Positions 1 through 8,639 of a stretch of DNA of 64,000 bases are shown in pieces (within the stretch, counting starts at the first letter, position 1; each line of letters starts with the position of its first letter). The notes beneath the pieces were generated by a model, which made no database searches, was not told the origin of the DNA, and saw only the letters and a list, made by a program, of their open reading frames with translations. Origin of the DNA: Diacronema lutheri (Eukaryota; Haptophyta; Pavlovophyceae; Pavlovales; Pavlovaceae); NCBI GenBank assembly GCA_019448385.1, contig JAGTXO010000017.1, forward strand, positions 124,001-188,000, read 5' to 3'. The translations under genes and the position numbers were made by a program.

Positions 1-2
1 CA

Positions 3-590
3 TCGCTCATGCTCGAGTGCCTCTCACCCGACTTTGGCGGCGACCTCTCGCGCGTCGCGCTCGTCGCGACGGCTGGGCTCAACGTCTTTGCGCACAACCT
101 GGAGACGGTCGAGCGCCTCACGCCCACCGTGCGCGACCGCCGCGCCACCTACCGCCAGTCGCTCGCGGTGCTCACGGGCGCGCGCGCGCTCGCGCCAGAA
201 GTGGTCACAAAGACTTCCCTCATGCTGGGCTGCGGCGAGACGGCGGCTGAGGTGCGGCAGACGATGCGCGACGCGCTCTCGGCGGGCGTCGAGATCATCA
301 CGTTTGGCCAATACCTTCAGCCGAGCAAGCGGCACATGGCCGTCTCGCGCATGCTGCCGCCGAGCGAGTATGAGAATTGGCGGGAGGAGGGGATGGCGAT
401 GGGGTTCAAGTACGTGGCGAGCGGGCCGCTCGTCCGCTCGAGCTACAAGGCGGGCGAGGTCTTCCTCGAGGCCTTCGCCAAGGAGAAGGCGGAGCAGGCC
501 AAGGCGGCGCGCGCGCTTGGAGAGGGCAAGGCGGCGGCGGCGCGTGGCGGCGCGAGACAGGCGAGCGCGGCCGCGGCGGCGCAATTGTGA
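3..590 (+). CDS. LIAS: Lipoyl synthase, C-terminal part (runs off left edge)
   Basis: Radical-SAM enzyme that inserts two sulfur atoms into octanoyl groups on lipoate-dependent proteins, in mitochondria or plastids. Only the last ~195 residues are in the window. The family blocks are clear: LECLSPDFGGD, VFAHNLETVERL, TKTSLMLGCGET, then FGQYLQPSKRHMAVSRMLPP and GFKYVASGPLVRSSYKAGEVF close to the end, where all lipoyl synthases carry the invariant RSSY. The iron-sulfur cysteines lie upstream, outside the window. The first Met in the window is internal, so it was not taken as the start. After the conserved domain comes a Lys/Ala-rich tail of about 40 residues, longer than in bacteria. The gene converges on the minus-strand gene ending at 747. 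Whether it is the plastid or mitochondrial form cannot be seen. Confidence 0.93.
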   Translation, partial: SLMLECLSPDFGGDLSRVALVATAGLNVFAHNLETVERLTPTVRDRRATYRQSLAVLTGARALAPEVVTKTSLMLGCGETAAEVRQTMRDALSAGVEIITFGQYLQPSKRHMAVSRMLPPSEYENWREEGMAMGFKYVASGPLVRSSYKAGEVFLEAFAKEKAEQAKAARALGEGKAAAARGGARQASAAAAAQL

Positions 591-746
591 ACGTTTTAGT
601 TGTGTGCGAGCACATCTCTCATGCTCCATCACTCCCTGGCTTCGCAGCAATTTGGTCCGAGAAAGTGCCCACCGGACCGCGCCTCACTGTGCCGTGTGTT
701 CTCCACTCCAAACGCTGGGGGCAGCTCAAAAGTCGGCCCGGCCAAC

Positions 747-1388
747 TCACATGTCAGACCTTTTGGCGCGCTTGTCCGCCTCCAGCTCGCGGCACGGGCG
801 GAAGGACACGCCGAGCAGGCTGAAAGCGCGATGCGGGTACCAGTGCGCCATGAAAGGCGACGCCTTGTACCGCTCGACGTCTGCCTCCGAGTGGTCGACC
901 TCGGCGGACTCGCGCCGGCTCTTTTTGAAACGGTACTTTGGATTCAGGCTCACCTCCTGCGCTCAGAGCGGGCGGCGGGCGATGTGGGCAGCGTGCAACG
1001 CGCACGGCACGCAGACGTGCGCTCAGAAATTCTGAGTGCCGCACGCTGCTCGCGGTCGGGACAAGCGGCGCGGCGAAGCGCCCGCGCGCGGGCAGTGGGT
1101 CGGGCCGTACGCGCGCGATGGTCCATGTCAAGAAGAGGGCTGCAGCCGCGTTCATGAACATGAGGGGCCACATGTCTGGCCGCCGCAGCTGCGCGCGCAC
1201 GTGGCGCGGAAGGGCACAGGTGCGCGTGCGCGCGTGAGCGCGTGGCGCGCGCCGGCCGCATGCGGCCGCGCGCGCCCGACCCAGTACTGCCGGAAGGACG
1301 CCTTGGTCATGCCCGTAAAGTTGGGCGCCTCGACGGGTGGCTTAGGCTTCAGCTTGTCGCCCGGCGCGTGTGTGAGGTCGCCGCTCAT
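747..1388 (-). CDS. B12D/MLRQ-like small membrane protein, copy 1 (3 exons)
   Basis: Exons 1388-1281, 1188-1111 and 956-747 join in frame into a 131-residue protein. Exon 1 is a polar leader ending FRQYW. Exon 2 starts LRRPDMWPL and gives one membrane helix. Exon 3 opens SLNPKYRFKKSRR and ends in a soluble tail. The order 'RPxxWPL, helix, NPxxRxxKxxR' is that of the B12D / NDUFA4 (MLRQ) family, small single-helix proteins of the mitochondrial inner membrane linked to complex I or IV. Family placement rests on this pattern only. Introns are GTCGGG..GCGCAG and GTACGG..GCGCAG. The next gene on the same strand is a paralogue with identical exon structure, so the pair is a tandem duplication. Confidence 0.7.
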
Positions 1389-1512
1389 CGCGAATCGGTC
1401 GGTGCGCGTCGAGGTCGGCGCGGACGGACGGACGTGGGTTGTAATTCCGGCGCAGAAAACTTGAGGACTATTTTTGGCACTCCCTTGCAGCCAACTCCCG
1501 GCATGCATGCAG

Positions 1513-1707
1513 TCAGATGCAGTGTGATTTGTCCGAGCGCAGCTCCGACATCGGGCGGAACGACATGTTGAACAGGTTGAACGGGCCGTGCGGGTGCGGC
1601 ACGACCGGCGTCGCCTTGTACCTCTCAATGTCATCGGCGTTGTATTCGGCCTCGTGCGACGCGCGTCGGCTCTTGGCGATGGCGTAGCGCGGGTTGGTCG
1701 CAAACTC
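1513..1707 (-). other. Duplicate terminal exon of B12D-like copy 2
   Basis: Near-identical copy of the third exon of the upstream gene, with its own acceptor (CGCGCAG before GAG) and its own stop. The coded 64 residues differ at only a few sites in the body (AAYSADD against AEYNADD; FRPIS against FRPMS) and at the last residues (SDKSHCI against SDNRAR). No separate exon 1 or 2 lies in front of it. It can be an alternative last exon of copy 2 or a recent leftover duplicate. The frame is intact, so it is not called a pseudogene. Confidence 0.7.
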
Positions 1708-1981
1708 CTGCGCGCGCACATGTCGTTCGACCGTCGTGGCGCGCATGCCCTGCGAAGCGTGCGCAACGAGCGTGCCACCTAGCGAGCGCGGTTGTCCGAG
1801 CGCAGCTCCGAGATCGGGCGGAACGACATGTTGAACAGGTTGAACGGGCCGTGCGGGTGCGGCACGACCGGCGTCGCCTTGTACCGCTCAATGTCATCGG
1901 CGCTGTACGCGGCCTCGTGCGACGCGCGTCGGCTCTTGGCAATGGCGTAGCGCGGGTTGGTCGCAAACTCCTGTGCGCGCG
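1531..1981. repeat. Tandem duplication, period 263 bp
   Basis: The stretch starting GTCCGAGCGCAGCTCCGA at 1531 recurs at 1794 with few changes over about 190 bp. It contains the terminal exon of the B12D-like gene and its splice acceptor. Divergence is low, so the duplication looks recent. Confidence 0.85.
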
Positions 1982-2362
1982 CGCAAGCCGACGGCCGCCG
2001 CGGCGAGCATACATGAGCGCGCGGCGCGTGGGGCTGCGCGGCGTCGCTGTCGGCGCGGCGCACACCCGGCTGAGGCCCCAGACCATGAGCGTCGCGCCCG
2101 TGATGATCGCCGCGCCAAGCGGCCAGACCTCAGGGCGCATCAGCTGCGCGTCGCAACGGCGTCGCATCGCGCGGTGTGTCGCGGCGCGTCAGCGCGATTG
2201 GCGGCGCGCTGCACGCGCGCGCGCGGCCGCGCGGCGCACCCAGTAGCGGCGGAAGTTGGCGGACGACATGCCGGAGAAGCCGCCGCCCGACGAGAAGGGC
2301 AGCGGGTTCTTGCCGCCGCCCGGCTTGTGCAGGTCAACGTGCGAGGAGGACGACGAGCTCAT
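1779..2362 (-). CDS. B12D/MLRQ-like small membrane protein, copy 2 (3 exons)
   Basis: Exons 2362-2240, 2143-2066 and 1970-1779 give 130 residues. The start MSSSSSSHVDLHKPGGG precedes a Gly/Ser-rich leader that ends FRRYW, matching FRQYW in copy 1. The second exon (LMRPEVWPL plus one membrane helix) is exactly as long as in copy 1, 78 bp. The last exon begins EFATNPRYAIAKSRR. B12D/MLRQ-like by the same reasoning as copy 1, and probably mitochondrial. A second version of the last exon lies just downstream at 1707-1513, so two C-termini are possible. The start is 99 bp from the start of the divergent plus-strand gene at 2462, suggesting a shared promoter. Confidence 0.7.
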
Positions 2363-2461
2363 CGCTGCGAGGCGGGAGTGGTTCACGGCGCGATGTGCGT
2401 TTGCGGACGGCGGCCTTTGCTCGCAGCTCATTCGTCGAACTGCGGCCAACTTTCCTTGTAG
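2363..2461. promoter_or_regulatory. Compact divergent promoter region
   Basis: Only 99 bp separate the starts of the minus-strand B12D-like gene and the plus-strand ankyrin-like gene. No TATA box is visible. Any promoter must be shared or overlap the coding starts. Inferred from gene positions. Confidence 0.35.
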
Positions 2462-4698
2462 ATGCCACCTTCGGCCCGTCCGCGCGGCAAAAATACGCCG
2501 CCATGGAACATGGGCGGCGAAACAGTCGGGGCGCGCCCTTGGGTGGAGCGGCTGCTCGCCGCGGCCGAGCGCGGCGCGGTGGGTGAGATCGAAGCGCTGC
2601 TCGCGCGCAGTCCCCTTTGCGAAGCGGACGACGCCGCCGCCGATGACGACGCCGCCACCGCCGCCGCCGCCGCCGCCGCCTGCGAGGCGCACGACGCGCT
2701 CGTCGCTGCGCTGATTCGCGCCGTCGCGCGCGGCGACGCGCGGACGGTCACGGCGCTTGCGACGTGGAGCGGGGTGCCGTCGGCCGGGCTCGCGCTCGGC
2801 AGCCTTGAGGGTGGTGACGTCAGTGCGCTCCAACTCGCGCTCGTCCGCGACGACGTGCCTTGCCTCCGCGCGCTCGGCGTGCGCGACGCGCTTCTCGCCG
2901 GCGTGCGCTGTGACTCGCGCATCGCCGACGCGCGCGGAGCAGGCGGTGCCGAGGCGGCGTTGCGCGCGGCCATGGCATCGGCCGCGTACGACTCACCCTC
3001 CGCGCACGCCCTCCGCGCTTCGCGCCTCTACGAGCACGACGGCCTCGAGCTCGCCGCGTGGGCCGGCTCGCCGCGCTGCCTCTCGGAGATGCTGCGCCAC
3101 GCGGACGCGGACGACGCGCGCGCACGCGCGAGCAAAGGCGCGGCGGCAACAGCGATGGGCGCGCGCGCGCATGTCGACGCGCCAAATGGTGCGCTTCGCC
3201 TCCTCGAGCGGCGCGAGCAGCTGTGTGCGCTCGGTGCGGTACGTGGCTCGGCGTTCGAGCTCGCCCTCGCCGCCGCCGCCACCGCCACGCGCGCCACGCT
3301 GCGCGCCGACGCCGCCGAGGGCGCGCGCGCGAGCTCGGACAGCGACGGGCACATGCGCTGCCTCGCGCTGCTCCTGCCACTCGCGTTGCGCTCTGCCGCC
3401 GCGGACATGTCAGCGTGCGCGCACGCCGGCGACGGCCTCACGGCGTGCGACGCGTCGGCGCAGACCGACGCCGCGCGCCTGCTCGACGCGGTGCTCGCCG
3501 CGGCGCGGTGCGACGCGCGCGCGCTTGCCGAGCTCGTGACGTCGCTCACGCCCGCCGCCGCCGCCGTCGCGCTCGCCGCCGCGTGCAGCGCGCGCCACGC
3601 GCCGACCATCGCCGCCGGCGCGCGCGACGGTGCGAGCGCGCGCGCGCGCGTGCTCGGCGTGGGCGCCATCGTGCGCGTCGTGCGCAGCTGCCCGCTGCCG
3701 TGGGAGGCGCGCGCGACCGCCGGTATGGTCGCCACGCCGAGCGGCTGCGCGGACGGCTTCGCGGAGGCCCACGGCTGCGCGCCGCTCGACGGCGTGCGCG
3801 CGCTGCTCGCCGCCGGCGCGGACGCCGCCGCGCCGCTCGACGGCGTGCGCGCGCACGGACGGGGCGCGGAATGCAGCGCGCGCGCGCCAAGCTCGACGCG
3901 CGCGCGCGGCGCGCTCGGCTGGACGGCGGTCGACATTGCCGCAGCCGCCGCCGTGCGCACGGCACGCGGCATCGACGTGACGCACGGCCCGCGCGGCACG
4001 GCGGCGGCCGTGTCGGCGTCGCTCGACGGCGCCGTGCGCACGATCGTGCGGCTGCGGAGCGCGGGGTGCGGCTGGGGCGGCGCGTTCGGGTTGCTGCGCG
4101 CGACGACATGCGCCGCGCACGCCGCGCAGCTCCGCGCCTACGCCCCTCTCCTCCTTGGCCTCCTCGAGCACGGCCCCGATTGCGTCGCGCGCGCCCGCCT
4201 CCTCCGAGCGCTCGGCGCCGCCGCGGCGATGCGACGCGAGGGGCAGCGCGCGGCCGTGGGCGCGCGCGGCGCGGCTGGCGGCGGCAGTGCGCACGACCTG
4301 CGGCCCGCGCTCGCCCGCGCGCTCGCCGCGATGCCGCTCTCCGCCTTCGGCCGGCGGCCGTGGCCGCGCGCCGTGCGCCGCGCGGCGCGGCAGCAGAGGT
4401 CGGCGCGCGCCCGGCGCTGCTGCGCGCGCTCGGCCGCGCGCTCGCCGCGCGGCATGGCGGGCAAAGCGCGCACGCGCTGCTCGAGCTGTGGGCCGAGGGC
4501 GTGCAGGCGCCACTGCGCGCAGCGCACCCGTTCAGTCTGAGTGACGCTGCGCTCCTGTTTGGGAGCTCCGCGCGGGCAGGCGCCACTGCGCGCGTGGGCG
4601 AGGGGGAGGCGGAGGCGGAGGACGAGGACGAGCTGGACGACGAGGCGGCCGAGGCGGACGGGATCCCGCTGGACGACGCCTCGTGGGGGCCAGTGTGA
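2462..4698 (+). CDS. Large Ala-rich protein with ankyrin-like repeats
   Basis: Open from the ATG at 2462 (a second in-frame Met lies 14 codons on) for over 640 codons. No catalytic motif is recognised. Several stretches look like degenerate ankyrin repeats: ERLLAAAERGAVGEIEALLA near the N-terminus, LELAAWAGSPRCLSEMLRHA near residue 200, and GVRALLAAGADAAAPLDGV then GWTAVDIAAAAAV around 440-510. The frame changes near 4,390. The new frame continues ALLRALGRALAARHGGQ and ends with an acidic tail (EAEAEDEDELDDEAAEA) and stop at 4698, which reads like the true C-terminus. No normal-sized GT-AG intron explains the change, so a one- or two-base indel or assembly error is possible. Probably a soluble scaffold protein; function unknown. 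Confidence 0.55.
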
Positions 4699-4872
4699 AA
4701 GAAAGCTGCTAAACCATCGGTCTCAGAGGCCTAGGCCGGCATCGGTCTCGCCGCCCGCCGCGCGCGTCGTCTCGCGCACCGCGCGGCGCAGCCCCGCCCG
4801 TGGCGCGCCCCGCGATCATCTACTCGCTCGGCGCACGCCCGTTTGCGCCGACCCATGTCGCGCGTGCACAGC

Positions 4873-5661
4873 TCAGCTTGCGGCGAACATGTAGAGCGAG
4901 TTGGCCGCCGCGACGGCGAGCAGGTCGAGCTGCGGGTGGTGTGAGTGGAAGAGCATGCGCGAGTGGGGCTCGATCGCGCCTTCGGGCGCGGGCGCGCGCG
5001 CGCGGCGCGGCGAGCGGAGCGGCGTGACGACGGGCGTCGCGTGCTTGTCCGCCTCGAGCGTCGTGCGCGCGGAGCCGTCGGTCGGGCTCAAAGATGTGAA
5101 CGCGCCGGTGGTATGAACCCGTCACTAGCCTGCGCGGCGTGAAGAGCGGAGATACGGCTGTGAGGGATCCGCCATCGAGCCCTGCCTGCCTTCCTGCCCC
5201 GCCTGCCCTGCCTGCCCCGCTGTGAGGGATCTGCCATCGAGCCCTGCCTGCCCCCCTGCCCCGCCTGCCCTGCCTGCCCCGCTGTGAGGGATCCGCCATC
5301 GAGCCGCCTGCCCCCCTGCCCCGCCTGCCCCGCCTGCCCCGCCTGACCCCCTGCCCCGCCTGCCCCGCCTGCCCCGCTGCCCCGCTGCCCCGCCTGCCCC
5401 GCTGCCCCGCTGCCCCGCTGCCCCGCTGCCCGCTGCCCGCGCGCTCCTCGCGGCGTGGGTTGGCGCCCCCGCCGCGCCGCGCACCTGCCGTCGCCCGACC
5501 AGCCGCACTCAAACTTGTCAAAGATGAGATCGGTTTCGTAGAGCTCGCACAGCTTGGCGCGCAGGAAATCGTGCACGTCGAGCGAGAGGACGGGCGCGCG
5601 CTCCATCGCCACGTCCCACAGCTTGAGCGTCATGTAATCTGCGCGCAGTGCGCGCGCGCGC

Positions 5662-5709
<48 letters not shown>

Positions 5710-8372
5710 TGGCGCGCGGGCTGGCGCGGGAGGGAGGGAGGGAGGGACAGGGGACGGGACGGAGGGACGGGGGGAGGGGGGGGGGGGGGGGGGGGGGGGA
5801 GGGGGTGGCGCAACGCACCTCTCGAAAGGATGTGGCGGCCATCGTGCGAGAATTTGATATCGCTCACGCTCGAGATCACCTCCGAGAAGAAGGACGAGCG
5901 CGACGCCGCGCTCTCCTCGAAGACCTTGGCGCCACCGTCGCACAGAGCGCGCGCGCGCATGTCGGCGAGGCGGATCGCGCCCTTGGACGACGAGTAGGCG
6001 AAGAGCGCGCACGCGCACGGATGGAACTCGGCGGCGGTGATCACCTCGGACAAGTCCTCCATGTCCGTTGGCTTCATGTCCACCAGGTTGAAGCACGTGT
6101 GCGACGCGCCGAGCTGCCACAAGTTGACGCGCAGGTCGTCGGCGGAGAGGAACGTCTCGCCGTCGCAGTTGGGCTGCGCGCAGAAGGGGCAGCCGCGTGG
6201 ACGCGGAGGGGGCGGCCACACAGAGCGGCGCGCGGTCAGGGGGGGCGGCGAGGCGCGCGCGCGAGCGGCAGCGGGAGCGGCGGCCGCCGCCGCTCCCATC
6301 GCACGGGCGCCGCCGCCGCCGCTGCACGCGCGCGCGCGCCCGCCGGCCGCGTCGGCCGCGAGCGCAGCGGCTCTCTTACCCCGACGGAGTTGATGTGGTA
6401 GGCGTGTCCGTTGGCGTAGACGCGCTTGGGCATCGCTGTCACGATCACGTCGTGCGGTGTGATCCGCGGCAAGCGGAGGGCTGTGCCGCCCACGCCCCCG
6501 CCAGCCCGCGCGCCGCACGCTGCAGCTCCGCCGCCCGCCGCTGCCGCGCCCTCGCCGCCGCTCGCGCCGCCCGCCGCGCGCGCCGCCCAGGAGGGCAGCG
6601 CGCCCGCGCCCGCGTTGTCCGCCGGCGCGGCCGCAAGGCCGACGCTTGGCCCTCTGGACGCGGGATCGGTTAAGACACAGCTCACGAGCTTTACCGTTTT
6701 CTCGTAGATCTGGGAAAAGGGGTGAAAAGGGTGAAAAGGGTGAAAAGGGTGAAAAGGGCGCGAGTGGTGGAGGGGCGGGGACGCACGCCGCGGGACAGAC
6801 GGACGTGGGGCCGGGTGCGCCGCCGCGCGTGTGGTGAGCGCGCGCGCGACGCGCCCGCGCTGCGCGGCTGCCATCCTGCGCGCAGGATGGCGCCGAGCGC
6901 GGCGCCACGCCGCAAATGCGCCACGTGTGTCCCTCGCGCCCCGCCGCTCCCCGCCGCGCCGCGCCAACCGCCGCGCCGCGCCAACCGCCGCGCCAACCGC
7001 CATGCCAGCCGTCACACCTTCCATAGCTTTATCGTCTTGTCATTGGTCGAGAGCAGACAGCGGCTTCCCGCGTACCCATGGCACCACCGAATCCTGCGGC
7101 GTGCGCGGCGGCGCGCACGCCGCGCCGTCAACGCGCGGCTCACACCGCGCGCACGCCGCGCGCGCGCTCGCCGCTCGCCGCCGCGCGCCGCTCGCCGCCG
7201 CTCGCCGCTCGCCGCCGCGCCGCCGCTCACCTGTTAATGCGCTCCTCGATCTCAAGGCTCTTGAGATAATCAAACTCAGGCTCGTGACTCTGGAACTCAC
7301 AGTAGAACCGATACTCGACACGCGCTGCCGCCTGCCTTTTCGCCTCCGCGCCGGGCTCGCCCTCGGCGTAGCGCTGCGGCCGTTTCGACTGCGCGCGGCG
7401 CCGCACGCGGCGCGCGCAGGAGGCGCGCGGCGCACAGCGCACGGCGCACGGCGCGCGGCGCGCGGCGCGCGGTGTCACGATGGCGAACGATGGCGGCGGT
7501 GCAGTCGCGGATGGCGAGCCGCGACGATGGTGCACGCGCGCAGAGGCACGCGAGCGCTTGGACCCTCGCCGCGCGGCTCTGTTGTTAAGCACGGGCGGCG
7601 TGTGCGCCCTTCCCCCCCCCCCCCCCACCCCCGCGCCCCGCCAACGGCCGAGAGATTTGGTGCTGCCCCTCCACTGGCGCACCGGCTGCGCCCAGCGCGC
7701 GGGCGCATGCGCGCAGCTGCCGCCGCAGCGGACGCACGCGCGTGGCCGCGCCACCCTGGCACGGCGGGCGCCTCAGGCAGGTGCATGCCGCGCGCGCCGC
7801 GCCGCGCCGCGCTGCCGAGCGCGTAGCGATCAGCACGCGCCTGCAAGGGCGGTGGCAGCCGGCACGCGCGCCCCATCGCCGAGCGCAGGGCCCAGCCGCA
7901 TGCCCATTGGCGCGCACGGCGCAGACGCAGACCGCGACCCACGCTATGCCGCCCGCCAGCCTCTGGACGCCCCGTGCGCGCCGCCGCGCCGCCGCGCACG
8001 TCGGTCGCGGCCCGTCGCGCGGCCGCACCTGCCCGTTGCCCTTTGGGACGCCGTCCATCTCCGAGGACTCGAAGATGACAATGCGGCCACCACGATCGCC
8101 GGTCGCGAGGTACGTGCCATCCTCGTTGAACTCGACTGCCGAGATCAGGTCCTCTACGCGCGGCTCGCGCACGCGTGGCGGCGCGAGAGCGCTCAGCCGC
8201 GGCGCGCGCGGTGCTCGGAGCGTGCGAGCGCGATGCCGCGCGCGCGCGCGGCGCACGCATGCGCCGGCGCCGCGGCGAAAGGCCCTCGGCGCGCACCCTC
8301 GGCTGTCTCCTCCGACGGGTCGCGCTCGCCGAAGATCTGTCGGAAGTGCCACTGCGGTCCGCCCTGCGCCAT
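4873..8372 (-). CDS. PPP2R2: PP2A regulatory subunit B55 (WD40), 8 exons
   Basis: Substrate-selecting B subunit of protein phosphatase 2A, acting in mitosis and signalling. Exons: 8372-8297, 8153-8029, 7388-7231, 7093-7018, 6709-6380, 6173-5819, 5638-5485, 5129-4873. The chain follows animal and plant B55 throughout: [16 protein letters not shown] start, ISAVEFN and [143 protein letters not shown] and the last blade ending [12 protein letters not shown]. Exon 5 carries a Gly/Ala-rich insert not usual in the family. In the last exon one base near 5,090 shifts the frame between VHIF and SPTDGS, although both sides are conserved. Introns hold minisatellites, a GC/TG run and poly-G. Confidence 0.9.
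5157..5440. repeat. Intronic minisatellite (62-bp unit plus CTGCCCCGC repeats)
   Basis: Three copies of a 62-bp unit beginning TGTGAGGGATC at 5159, 5221 and 5283, followed by a run of CTGCCCCGC-type units to about 5440. It fills most of the last intron of the PP2A B55 gene. In the transcript it is G-rich. Confidence 0.85.
5649..5800. repeat. GC and TG dinucleotide runs followed by poly-G
   Basis: Alternating GC (5649-5676), then TG (5677-5706), a GGGA-rich stretch and poly-G at 5776-5799. All lie in intron 6 of the PP2A B55 gene, where the homopolymer is poly-C in the transcript. Confidence 0.9.
6712..6760. repeat. GGTGAAAAGG tandem repeat forming a polypyrimidine tract
   Basis: About five copies of a 10-bp unit end directly at the acceptor of exon 5 of the minus-strand PP2A gene. 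In the transcript this is repeated CCTTTTCACC followed by CCCAG, an unusually strong pyrimidine tract for this genome. Confidence 0.75.
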
Positions 8373-8639
8373 GGCCCCGGACCACTGTACAAACCCAGTC
8401 CAGCGCTCGTGTACAACCTCAATGAATACTGTTCCTTAAAGCATTTTTCCCTTCTACTTTTACCGCCAAGTACGGAGAGTTGACGGCACACGGAGTCACG
8501 CGGCCTTTCACTGCGGCGCGCGCGATCAGAGCACTGGCCACGTCACCAGTCGCCACTACGTCGGTCAAAGGGGCAAGACACAAACAGAGCGCCTCACGAC
8601 GCTAAGACGATCCCGACTGCAAATCAGATGACTCGTTCA
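8373..8639. promoter_or_regulatory. Intergenic region upstream of PP2A B55
   Basis: Lies between the PP2A start (8372) and the stop of the PIP kinase (8640), both on the minus strand. An AT-richer patch at about 8,425-8,470 (TGTTCCTTAAAGCATTTTT) stands out from the GC-rich surroundings and is a plausible promoter for PP2A. Nothing else is recognised. Confidence 0.35.
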
